Part shown: one piece after another, positions 11,587-23,164 of the stretch
Position numbering within the stretch: position 1 is the stretch's first letter
How the letters are laid out: each line of letters starts with the position of its first letter
From: Avena insularis
Lineage: Eukaryota; Streptophyta; Magnoliopsida; Poales; Poaceae
Length of the DNA: 64,000 bases
Reading direction: 5' to 3'
Assembly (NCBI GenBank): GCA_023614405.1
Contig: CM042687.1
Span: 240,958,292-241,022,291 of the forward strand
Translations under genes and position numbers: made by a program
The notes under the pieces: generated by a model
The model's database searches: none
Seen by the model: the letters and a program-made list of their open reading frames with translations, nothing else
What the model was told of the DNA's origin: nothing

Positions 11587-14500
11587 TGTAGGAGGTCCCA
11601 ACCTTTAATAAGGTAGAGATCCCTGTGTTTACAATGCTAGTCCCTGGATCAATAGCTAGCATCCACAGTTAAGATGTAATATCAAGAAACAAGGGTCATA
11701 ATACAACTTTATAACCAGGAATAACATAATTTTATTACATCTTTCATAGCTCATTTGGCTATTACATTACATTGCAGCAGAAAATCTATAAGCATGGGGT
11801 CCTTCATCTTCAAAGTGCCACAGGCAGACATGTTGGTTGTAGACTTGTAATCCTAATCTATCAACTTCACTAATATCAAACAAACCTGCAACATAACAAG
11901 TTACAGCCACAAGGGTCAATACATTTGAATTGTATTGGCAAGTTTCACTACTATGTAGAAATAAGTGGATCCTATAATTTACATGCATATTTGGCTAAGT
12001 AGGGTTTAGGCTCTTTTGCAGAAAGCAATAATTTATCCTATCTTTTCAAAACAGTTTTGATCTTTTGTCAAAAATCTTTCTAAGCTCCTTGGTACACCCC
12101 AAGTGCTTCAGGTCTTTGTCAAAATCTCTTGAGCTCCTTGGTACACCCCAAGTGCTTCACGTCTTTGTCAAAATCTCTTGAGTTCCTTGGTACACCCCAA
12201 GTGCTTCAAGTCTTTGTCAAAATATCTTGAGTTCCTTGGTACACCCCAAGTGCTTCAAGTCTTTTGTTGTCACTTTAAAGTTTTTCTTTTAGAAATTGGA
12301 GTGTCGAGATTTCCCATAGCTTCAGGCTTTAGTTGCTCAGTATTGTCCATAATCGGGGACACGGCTAAGTACTTAGAATTTTTATCTTCTGCAGAAGTTG
12401 TACACTTTACCCACATGACACAATCTCATCTTGTTGCCACCAGTGGCCGCTGGATAAGTACTCACCAAGATGGAGTACTAGCAGATTGAGAATGTGACGA
12501 AGTCTTTCCATAGGGTCCTCCCATACACAATGCTAGCTTGTCTTCAGGCACCAATGTAGGGTTCCTAGTTCCCTCATTTCCAGTTAACCTGAAGACCAAT
12601 GCATGGGTCTTACCAATGTAGTTGACTAAGCCAGTGCCCATTTAGCATGTGGCTGTATACGGAAGCCACTGTTCGAGAAACATGTTCAATCTCTAAGTCC
12701 CTGGGTGGTTTTCATCTGGTGCACAACAAAAAGAGATTGCCATATAAACATGGTTCCTCTTGTTGCCACCTTGTCCAACACCTGAGTATCCTTGTCCACC
12801 CAGGTGGTTCATTGAGTACTTGTTTTATTATATAAAACACAAGTCTTTTCTCAATTTCATAAAATCTCAACATGTATGTCTTCTCAAAATATATAGCATG
12901 GCTAGGCATTTTACAACTACATTGTTTTTACTAAGGAATATATAAGGGTATCCTATTAGGATTTAGAATAGCATAAAGTATAGAAATCCTTTTCATGCAT
13001 GTTTCAAAATCCACTAAGTATAATGAAAATAGTAGGACTTGGATGATAGTGTCACTTGACTTTTTGGTAGAGAGTGTTTGTTCACTTCTTGATCTTGCTA
13101 ATCTCACAACCTTCTAACTTCACTACAAATCAATCAAGCAAACATAGATTCAACTAGCATTCCAACCATTATTCAAACAATTCAACACACATAGAAACAA
13201 GGTCATGCATGCAAGCATGAAAAAGCTAGTTTTATTTGCAAAGGTGGTTTCTACTAGGCTCTATACTTTGTAAGGTTCAAAATGGTCATTTTCTAAAGTG
13301 GAAAAGTATTTGCAAAAGGGTTTTATCTATAAACCATTTTTGAATCAAATCATTATTTCATGTGGTGGAAAATGTTTTTGGCAAAGCAACAATTTTATAT
13401 TGTTCATCAAATAAGTTGTTAATTCACCAAACTTGGTGTTTTAGGGTCAGTAGGTTTGAATCAAAACATTTTCCAAAGATTTTTCTTCAAAACCATTTTT
13501 AATAAATAAACCATATTTTTATTTGACTAGAATTGGTTTAAATCAAGGATTCATTCTTTTCTTTCTCCAAATACATTTTTGAAACCACAAAGTGATTCCT
13601 ATGGTCAGTAGGTTCAAAACACACCATTTGCCAAAGATTTTATCCTCAAAATCATTTTAGAATAATTTTTATAACCTAAACAAGCATACAAATGTTTCTG
13701 CAAAAACAAACAATTTAACAGGAACTTTTTACTAAACAAATTGCATGGTTGGCTAGGGCTTGTTCCACTGATTCCATGGATATAAAGTTTGTAATTTTTG
13801 GACGTGTGGATCAAAAGTTATGGGGTTTACAAATTTGCATATCAATCTGATTCCAAAATTTGTTTTAAATCAAACTAGTGCCACGCGTCTGTTTCTGGTT
13901 CGCTGATACCGGTTCGCGTGGATTGCGCAACTACAGCCGTTGGATCTAAGTGAGACGGTGCGGTTCAGATTAGCCTATACCTCTTTGTTTAATGATTCTT
14001 TCTAAGCCGATAGATGGGGATCTAACGGTGTAAAATGGTTTGACCAAATTCGAGCGGCGCCGACGGTGGCTGGCAGCGGCGGCGTGTCTGGCTACGGCGG
14101 AACCAGCGATACAGGAAGCAAGGAGGCTAACGGAGATGCTCACCGTGCTTGCGAGGTTAAGGTGAAGCTCGAGGCGTGGTCGGTTCGTCGAGGGGCGCTC
14201 AGACGCGACGGGGATTGCTCGCTAGAGTAGGTGGCGGCGTCAGGTGGTTCTGGTCGTTGTCGGGGGCGACGCTGTGGTTCACTCCGAGGCAAAACGAGGA
14301 CACAGTTAGATGCGTGCAGTCCTGGGGTTCACACGAGTATGGTAGAGAGAGCTCGGGGTGGTCTGGCTTACCAGGGGAGGTCGCCGGAGAAAGAAGTAGA
14401 CGCGGCGGCGCTCAGAGGTTGTCGAAGCCGAGGGTCTGGGGCGAGCGCAGGCGAACGAAAGGCACAGGGAGAACCGCCAGGAGGTGACGAGCGAGCTCGT

Positions 14501-15663
14501 GTGCTTGGGACGGCAAGGCGAGGCTGGACGGCGCCGGAATTTGTCGGGGACGGTTGTCGGAGCAGTGGTCGTGCAGACCAAATCAGGGGCAGCCTGGTGG
14601 CTCACTTGCAGAGGTTTCGGAGGGGAAACAGAGAGAGGAGGGAGGCGTTTAAGAAGGCGTGGTCGCGGCGTGATTAAGACGCGGCATTGAAGCAAATCAT
14701 TCGCGGTATCAACGGCAGGAAACGGCCGGCGAGTTCAACGCAGGGAGGAAGACGATGTCAGGGCAGTGTCGGACATGCTTGTCAGCAAGAAAGGGAGAGA
14801 GGGGGAGGGTCCACTCGTCGGTGTCTGCGTGGGTCAGTAAGTAGGTGCGAATCGTTTTCTGCGGGCAGAGAGCTAGTTGGGCTGGACTGGGCTGCTGGGC
14901 CTATTGGGTTGGGTCCGGTCTGTTTCTATTTTTTTCTTTCTAATTGCTTTATCTTTTTCTATTTCGAATTTCTTGTTTTGAATTTCAAACACCAAATCAA
15001 ACACTAAAAAGATTTCAAAACTCCTCCAAACTTTGCCTTGAGTTTTGGTTCTGTTTAACAACAATATTCCAAGTCCCAAAATAAAATATAATATTTTTAT
15101 TTTTTTCAGGATCTATTTAATAATTAAGTAAAATAGTCCTTAGTTATAAATTCAAAATAGGATTTGATTATTAAAACTCCATTTGATATCCAAATAATAT
15201 CAAAACAATTCAGTAGGTTTTATTTGAAAATATAGAATACTTGGAAAACTTATTTTAAAAATAATTTTAACAAGCCTTTACTTAAATAAAATTGGATATT
15301 AAATCCTTATTATTTTATTTAAATAAACCTTTACTATTTTTATCAAATAGAAATATTTTATTTCAAAGGTTTGGCCAAGTTTTAATTTGGCTTTATAAAA
15401 TAATCCTTATTTATATTTCTACCTTTTCATTTGAAAACCAAATCTTTTTATTAAAAGATCCGAAATAGTAATTCCAAATATTTAAAACTTTCTTTATTAA
15501 TTGTTTATCTTTTTAAATCCATTTAGGATTTTTTTGATCAAATAGGTTTTGAAGGTTTCCAATTGGAATCAAAAAGTTTCTTCTCACCCTGAAAATCAAC
15601 AAAGTTTTATATTATTCATTTATTTTTCGCATAACAAGATTTGGAAAATCTTGGGATGTGACT
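11587..15663 (-). mobile_element. TR-GAG-1 5' LTR (right copy)
   Basis: About 4077 bp and nearly identical to 5487-9641, indicating a recent insertion. Its last base is T where the other three LTRs of the family end in A on the + strand (TGTGACA or TGTGATA), so the canonical terminal TG of the - strand is mutated. The ORFs at 14176-14690 belong to the GC-rich block and are not called as genes. Confidence 0.9.
12082..12262. repeat. 49-bp minisatellite in TR-GAG-1 right LTR, four units
   Basis: Units start at 12082, 12131, 12180 and 12229. The partner LTR has five, so one unit was gained or lost after (or during) insertion. Confidence 0.95.
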
Positions 15664-17319
15664 GTGTACCTCGTATTTATTCATAGACGATAGTTCCGAC
15701 CAAGGATACGAGGAGGAAGGAGGATTCTACGAAGAAGAAGCCGAGGAGAACTTCAACCACTGCTCTATACAAGGGAAGCTTATATTGACACTAATTCAAG
15801 CCTAATACTATTAGTGAATGTGCAAGCTAACACTTGCAAGATACTCTACTGATGCAACAAACCGCTACTTGTTACCAGGACCACTATATGCCTTAAGCAT
15901 ATGTGATCATATACACTTGATAAACCAATCCTAGTTTTACTTACAAGCTTCTTACTTTATTTCTTTATCAAAGCTCTTACTTAGAGTTTACTTAAGAGAA
16001 TGGTAGATACTAGAAAGATATGTGAAGGTTGCATAAAGAGCATAAAATTTGGCCTAAGATAGATAATCTTGATGTCATCCTAAGGTATGAGATTGAACTT
16101 AGTTAGAATTCCACTAGTTTACCACCCTTCATTAGTGCTTACCCCCACTTGTAGATGCTAGTGCTAAGCATAAAACTTGATCAACTTTAGATGGGAATAC
16201 TTGGTGAAAATGGTTATGAAAACCTTGGAATGATGGATCATTCTACTGAGATGTTTTGACATGTTTTTCCGAACAACTGATAATTTTGGTGATGAAAATG
16301 ATGAGGCATGAGCCTTAGCCCTTTATAAAACTGATGGTTGTCTGGATGTGATACCATTCCAATTTTATCGTACAACCACAATACCCGAAGATTGGGTAGG
16401 GCTTGACTAGAAACTTATATACCTTAGTATTAGTTCCCTCACGGCCAAGGTCTGAGCTGAGGCTACCTTGTGAAGATTGTCCACCTGTGCAGTACCCAAG
16501 ATGACATTTGGTCATGGTTGGGAGGCCAAACTCACGGGAGAGGTGCTTATACTAGGGCTGTAATTGAAAGGTTAGGATTGATTATCCGCATACTGAGTAT
16601 GGTGAATTGAGGATTTGTTCCTGATGGATGTATCGAATGTTGTGGTGAAAGTGTACAATCTCTACAGAGTGTCAAACTATTCGAATAGCCGCGTCCGCGG
16701 TTATGGACAATTGGAGTGGCCATACTGTTCCCCCGTCAGACTTTTCAAAATGACTTGTGAAATGGATTGAGACTTTGACTCGACCACAACAGGGTTGTGA
16801 TATGAAATACAAGTTCCCACTTAGGTGTTATAAAACTTCAACTAGCATTCTTTGCTTCTGAACTTAGTAGAGGTAAATCTGGATTTTGCAAAATAACCCT
16901 AGAGCCTAGTGACCTATTATCAAAACCCCCTTTTTCCTATTAGTATTAGTTTGTGAGTACTTAAAGAGTACTCATGGCTTGTCCCTGGCTATTCCCATGG
17001 CCAGACTATGAAGAGGAGTATCTGGAGGATGGACCCCAGGAAGGTTACGACAACTAGGATCATCTCCCATCGTCAGCATTGCCTGTGACCCCAAAGATGG
17101 AGCTTTGCCTACGCTATCGTTATTATTACGTATTCCGCTGCTTGATGTTTTATTAAGAACTGGATCATGAGATCCCTATTTGTGTAAGAACTTATGTACG
17201 GTTTGTAATGGATGATGTACTATGGTATCCAATTCTGTTATGTCTCGCAAAAATGGTAATCCTAGGATTGCGATGTATGGCATAACAGGCATCTGGGATT
17301 AAAATTCCGGGTGTTGACA
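15664..17319 (+). mobile_element. Tekay element 5' LTR, second part
   Basis: Begins with the duplicated GTGTA and continues the LTR interrupted at 5486, matching 25552-27209. It ends TGTTGACA directly before the primer site. Combined LTR length without the insertion is about 4058 bp, against 4045 bp for the 3' LTR. Confidence 0.9.
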
Positions 17320-17322
17320 AGT

Positions 17323-17334
17323 TGGTATCAGAGC
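17323..17334 (+). other. primer binding site (tRNA-Met type) of Tekay element
   Basis: TGGTATCAGAGC lies three bases after the LTR end at 17319. This is the usual primer site of plant chromoviruses. Confidence 0.9.
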
Positions 17335-17548
17335 CATCCTGACCATAGGAGACCCTAGTTAGATTGGACGTTTGAATCAAAAACTTAGTTTCCAAAAACA
17401 AAGAAAGCAAATATTTACAAAAACTTATTCTCATTCTTATCCCTTTGATTCTTTCATGAAAATTCAGGTCCTCAAAAACTCTTGCAACATACATAAAATT
17501 TGACACACTTGATCACTCTACTAACCCACTCATCCTCTATTCTTATAG

Positions 17549-18338
17549 ATGGACGTAAAGTACAGCAAGTTTTATCAGTTGGGGAATGGAGGAGACCTTA
17601 TCTTTGAGAGGGATTTGGACCAGCTGAACCACGGGCGTCAACTTTTGAGAGTTCTTCGGAGCTCAGCTCAATGATCAAGGAGGAGAAGATCTGCAGTGGA
17701 TAATTGTTGCAAGTCTCCGAGGAAAGATTGAACCTCCCACTGTGGAAGGAATTCAGTTCACCTTAAGAGAGAACAACTGGCTCGATGGACTTGCCAGGGC
17801 AATGCAGGAAGCTTTGTCCCGTCTGTGTGGGCAGAGCATCAATCAGATCAAGGGTACTAGCTTTGAGTTTTTCCCAAGGCGTGATGCAAATGGACAACCA
17901 CTGGAAGCACCATATCACCCTGAGCTAAAGACTCAGTTGGACCACCTTAGCTTCATGATGTACGATTGTCAGCAGGAGTTGGACAACTGTCGTGACTACT
18001 GCAACCACAAGTCTGCCATCATCGAGACGAAGGATCAGACCATCGCCATGTTAGCAAAGGATCGCAAGTCTCGCCGCCGTCATCTCGACAAGAAGGAGCG
18101 CATTATTGCCCGTCTTCGCCACCGTATCTCATCTTTGGAGGAGACCATCCACAAGAGAGACATGCAGTGGGAGGAAAGGGAGAATGCCGAAGAAGATCTT
18201 CGTGGAGACCCCTACTCCTATCTCAGCGATGACGATGATTTTCTGGAGGATCAGGCTATGGACTTCTTCACCGATGAAGATGATTCTGCCTTCATCGATG
18301 ATGATGAGGATGATGAAGCCACAGATTCCGAGGAGTAG
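17549..18338 (+). pseudogene. extra acidic coiled-coil ORF upstream of gag (Tekay element)
   Basis: An additional ORF between the primer site and gag. It starts MDVKYSKFYQLGNGGDLIF at 17549. A frameshift near 17640-17660 moves it into the open frame that ends at 18338. The main part (17742-18338) is 198 residues: a globular-looking N-terminal third, a central charged region likely to form coiled coil (about residues 75-140), and a strongly acidic tail (residues 155-198, runs of Asp/Glu). No cysteine knuckle, protease or known domain is recognisable. The start codon sits directly after a pyrimidine-rich tract ending in TATAG, which resembles a splice acceptor. Function is unknown; it is not the gag, which follows at 18576. 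Confidence 0.6.
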
Positions 18339-18575
18339 TAGCACTTGAGCACTAGCGTAGTGAGTAGTATTCGGTCCCATTGTATCGTAGTTTCCAGAAT
18401 GGTTCTTAAAACCATCTGCTATTCTTTGTTGTGGTGTGTGTTGTACTGTGTGCTATGAATGAATGAATGAAAAAGCAAGTTGCTAGAAAAATCTGAGTAA
18501 AAACTTTAAAAACTTTTCAAAGACCCAAAACCTTAGAAATTTCACTCTTTTCTCATGATCTATCTCAATCTTCAG

Positions 18576-21500
18576 ATGCCACGTGGAGGAAGTGGTTCAT
18601 CCCCGGACCCGATGTTGCAGATTCTGCAAATGTTGACTTCTGACCACGAAGCTGAAAGAGCGGAACGTCAAGCCAACCTAGCCACCCTGCAATAGATAGC
18701 CCAGCTTGCCCACAACAACCAAGGCCACGGAAATCAGGACAACCATGGATCTAAGTTCAAGAATTTCCAGAATACCAACCCACCTATTTTCACTAAGTTG
18801 GAAGAACCCCTAGACGCCGATGATTGGCTGCAAACCATGGAAAATAACCTAGAAGTCGCCGGAGTGGAAGCCAACGAGAAAGTTCTGTTCGCCACCCACT
18901 ATCTAGCCGGAGATGCCAGGGCATGGTGGAACAGTGTTAAGCAAGAATGACCGGAGGCCAGATGATGACCTGGGAGGAATTCAAGGTCAAGTTTAACAAA
19001 ACCCATGTGCCACCAGGTTTGATCAAGAGAATGAGAGACGAGTTCAGAGAGCTGAAGCAAGGAAGGATGACTGTAGTGGAATACCATGACAAATTCTTGT
19101 CATTAGCTAGGTATGCCCCGGATGAGATCGACACCGAAGCCAAGAAGAAAGAAAGATTCCTGAATGGTCTGCATGATGATATGCAGACTGTATTAGTCAA
19201 TATCCCCTTTGCTGATATTGAAGCCCTTGTCGACTCAGCTATCCAGATGGAAGGAAAGATCAACCAAGCCAATGAGAACCGCAAGCGTCGCATGATGCAT
19301 CAAGCAGGAACCCATCACACCCCAAAGTATCGCCCCAACCCATCTCCAGGATTTGCCCAAAGAACCAACAGACCCCCGATGAACCGTCCGACCTATCCCA
19401 ACCGTGGAAACCCTAGATCCGGAGGAAATCACAACAACCCCGGCAACTCTAGCAATTTCAATCGTGCCTCACCCAAGTTCAACAACAACAACCATGCTAC
19501 CGCCAACACCAACACTGCCCCTAGGACTGGAAGCAATGCTGTGCCTGTAGCCGCAAAGGACAAATCGCAAGTGACTTGTTATGACTGTGAAAATAAAGGT
19601 CACTATTCCAACGAGTGCCCCAACAAGAAGAATGTCGCAGCACCCAATTCCAATGCCCCAGCTCAGCAACAGCGTCATGTTCAGCCAGGAAGAAGATTTG
19701 CCCCAGGGAATTCACTCAACCGCAACGGCCGTCTTTTTCTCATGCATGCTGAAGAAGCTCAGGAAGCGCCAGACGTCGTGCTGGGTATGTTTTCTGTTAA
19801 TTCAGTACTTTCACGAGTTTTGTTTGATTCTGGTGCATCGCACTCATTTGTCACCGAAGAATTTGCATGCACTAGTAAAATTCAACCAACAAAACTGAAG
19901 CATGTTATGATCGTTCAAATTCCCGGATCAACCACCAAGGCTAGGCAAATTTGCAAAGCCGTCCCTATCCGAATCCATGGCATAGATTTTTATGATAATT
20001 TGATAGTACTCGGAACTAAAGGATTGGAAGTAGTACTAGGAATGGATTGGATGTCCAAACATAAAGGATTGATTAACTGTGCTAAGAAAGCCATAACCAT
20101 GACCAGTACAGCCGGAATATCAGTCGAGCATATATCTGAAACCTTACCTCGTCAATTCAAGTGCAACAAGAGTATATCCCAACCTACCATTGACCAAGTC
20201 CGGATAGTCTGTGAATACACCGATGTATTTCCAGATGTTTTGCCCGGTATGCCCCCAGATCGGGATATCGAGTTTATCATCGAACTAATCCCCGGAACAG
20301 GACCCATAGCCCAGAGACCCTATAGTATGAACCCGTCAGAGCTAGCAGAACTGAAGAAGCAACTAGATGCCATGCTAGAAATTGGATTGATTCAACCAAG
20401 TGCGTCGCCATGGAGATCACCTGTCTTGTTTGTGGACAAGAAGGATGGAGGTAACCGTTTGTGTACGGATTATCGAAAATTGAATGATGTCACCATCAAG
20501 AACAAGTACCCCTTGTCCAAGATAGAAGATTTGTTTGATCAGTTGACCGGTGCAAAAGTGTTTTCTAAGATTGATCTTAGGACTGGTTATCATCAACTCA
20601 AGATTCGTGCAGAGGATATTCCAAAGACTGCATTTACCACCAGATATGGATTGTATGAGTATACAGTCATGTCTTTCGGATTAACCAATGCCCCCGCTTA
20701 TTTCATGAATCTCATGAATAAGATTTTTATGGACTTCATGGATAAGTTTGTCGTTGTTTTCATCGATGACATTCTGATTTATTCCAAATCAGAAGATGAA
20801 CATGAGCTACACCTAAGGACCATTCTTGGAACCCTTAGAGAGCATCAGTTGTATGCCAAGTTTAGCAAATGTGAATTCTGGTTACAGGAGGTAGGATTCC
20901 TCGGTCACATTGTATCAGCCAGAGGAATTGCCGTTGACCCTGCCAAAGTGAAAGATGTAGAAGATTGGCAAGCCCCAACCACTCAAACCCAAGTTCGTGC
21001 ATTTCTCGGATTGGCAGGATATTATCGCAAATTCGTAGAAGGATTCTCTAGTATCGCCAGACCCATGACCCAATTGCTGAAGAAAGACAAGAAGTTTGAA
21101 TGGACAGACAAATGTGAAGCGAGTTTTCAAGAACTCAAGAGAAGATTTATTTCAGCCCCAATCTTGATCATGCCGGATATCACGAAGCCCTTCGATGTGT
21201 ATTGTGACGCATCCAAGATTGGTCTCGGATGTGTGCTAATGCAAGAAGGCAAGGTTATATCTTATCTATCTCGACAGCTGAAATAGCATGAGCAAAACTA
21301 CCCAACCCATGACCTCGAACTCGCAGCCGTAGTTCTAGCACTGAAGACATGGAGACACTACCTAATGGGAAACCTTTGTGAGATTTATTCGGATCACAAG
21401 AGCCTAAAATATATATTCACTCAGAAGGAGCTGAATATGAGACAGAGGAGATGGATTGAGCTAATCAAGGATTATGACCTAGACATTCACTATCACCCTG

Positions 21501-23105
21501 GTAAAGCCAATGTGGTAGCAGATGCCCTTAGAAGATTGCCGTGCCTCTTGAACTCCATGATTTTGAAGGAGCAACCAAGTTTGCACAAAGAGATGGAAGA
21601 TTTTCGAATGGAATTAGTAAGTGAAGGATTTTTGGCTAGCATAGGACTTCAACCCACTTTGATCAGTGAGATTAAAGAGGCACAGAAAGGAAATGCTAGT
21701 ATCGACAGAATCAAGCATCGTATCGGTACAGGCAAAGTACCCGGATTTACCGAGGACGAAGAAGGAGTTCTGTGGTACAAAGGACGCCTTTGTGTACCAT
21801 TAGATACTGAGTTGAAAGAAGTTATTTTGAAGGAGGCTCATGATACTCTTTATTCTATGCATCCCGGAGGAACTAAGATGTATCAATATTTAAAAGAGCA
21901 ATTTTGGTGGCATAAGATGAAGAGAGAAATCAGAAGTTATATCGCCAAGTGTGATATTTGTCAGCGAGTCAAGGCAGGACATCAAAGACCCGCTGGATTG
22001 TTGCAACCCTTACAGATTCTGGAATGGAAATGGGATTCCGTTGGAATGGACTTTATCACTGGACTGCCTACCTCTAGTAAGGGAAATGACTCTATCTGGG
22101 TCATAGTGGACAGATTGTCCAAAGTCGCCCATTTCTTACCCATTAAGACCACATATCAGAGTTCGAAGCTAGCAGAGTTGTACATCGCTAGAATAGTTAG
22201 TTTGCACGGAGTCCCCAAGAACATCGTGTCGGATCAAGGAACTCAGTTTACCTCGAGATTCTGGAAGAAAGTCCAAGAAGGTTTAGGAACCCGTCTAGAT
22301 TTCAGCACCGCTTATCACCCTCAGACCGATGGACAAACGGAGCGAGTAAATCAAATACTCGAAGATATGCTGAGAGCATGTGTGTTAGAATATGGATCCA
22401 AGTGGGAAGACAGTCTGCCGTTTGCAGAATTTTCTTACAACAAAAGTTATCAAGCCAGTTTGCAAATGGCCCCCTTTGAATTCATGTACGGGAGGAAGTG
22501 TCGCACCCCTTTGAACTGGTCGGAAGTAGGAGAGAGTCAGATTTTCGGACCCGGCATCCTACGAGAAGCAGAAGAGAAGGTTCACAAGATTCATGAGCAC
22601 CTCAGGACCGCCCAGTCTAGACAAAAGAGTTACGCTGACAAGAGACGTCGAGACCTCGCCTTCAACATAGGAGACTTTGTTTATCTGAAAGTGTCGCCAT
22701 TGAAGGGAATGCAGCGTTTCCAACTCAAAGGAAAGTTAGCCCCCCAGTTATATCGGACCTTTCAAGATTCTGAACCATCGAGGAGAAGTATCGTATCAAT
22801 TGGAACTACCTGAAGAGATGTCAGCCGTTCACAATGTGTTCCATATCTCGTTACTTCGCAAGTGTCTCGAAGTCCCCGAGAAGACCTAAGTGTTCAAAAA
22901 TATCGATCACCGGACCATAGAGATCAATGAGGACCTAACCTATCCCGAAGTACCCATCCGTATTTTGGAAGAAGCTTTCCGAACTACCCGAACCCGGAGC
23001 ATAAAGTTTCTCAAGATTCAGTGGAGCAACCACACAGAAGAGGAAGCTACCTAGGAGCGCGAAGGTCACATCAGGACGGAGTTTCCCCATCTCTTCAAAT
23101 CCTAG
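18576..23105 (+). pseudogene. Tekay-like gag-pol with chromodomain, multiply broken
   Basis: Gag starts MPRGGSGSS at 18576 after a pyrimidine tract ending in CAG. Domains in order: gag capsid (about 18760-19280), one CCHC knuckle [14 protein letters not shown] (19576-19617), aspartic protease with [11 protein letters not shown] (near 19820), reverse transcriptase (about 20370-20940) with the intact active site [10 protein letters not shown] (near 20753), RNase H (about 21190-21540, DASKIGLG), integrase with zinc-binding CDICQ (near 21950) and the core MDFITGLP / DRLSKVAHF / DGQTERVNQ, and a C-terminal chromodomain-like region (about 22930-23105, QWSNHTEEEAT). Breaks: TAG at 18693, a frameshift at about 18945 (ATGA overlap at 18947), TAG at 21284, a frameshift near 22745, TAA at 22887 and TAG at 23052. 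It cannot yield the polyprotein as it stands. Confidence 0.9.
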
Positions 23106-23126
23106 GTAATCTTTTCGTCCTTTTTC

Positions 23127-23164
23127 AAATCTCGGGACGAGATTTTGTTTAAGGGGGGAAGGTT
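23127..23164 (+). other. palindrome and polypurine tract of Tekay element
   Basis: AAATCTCGGGACGAGATTT at 23127-23145 has perfect 8-bp arms around GGA. It is followed by AAGGGGGGAAGG (23151-23162), the plus-strand primer, and the 3' LTR starts at 23165. Confidence 0.85.

Larger units (their letters stand above)
5487..15663 (-). mobile_element. TR-GAG-1: large non-autonomous LTR element with only a zinc-knuckle protein
   Basis: On the - strand the order is 5' LTR (15663 down to 11587), tRNA-Met primer site, leader with 24-bp repeats, a zinc-knuckle ORF (10833-9751), palindrome and polypurine tract, and 3' LTR (9641-5487). It is flanked by GTGTA at 5482-5486 and 15664-15668. The undisrupted site is visible at 25552-25556 in the other Tekay LTR, which proves the insertion. 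There is no protease, reverse transcriptase or integrase. A second copy lies at 36776-46860. TR-GAG is the published term for terminal-repeat elements coding only for gag-like proteins; this one is unusually large, mostly because of its LTRs. Confidence 0.9.
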
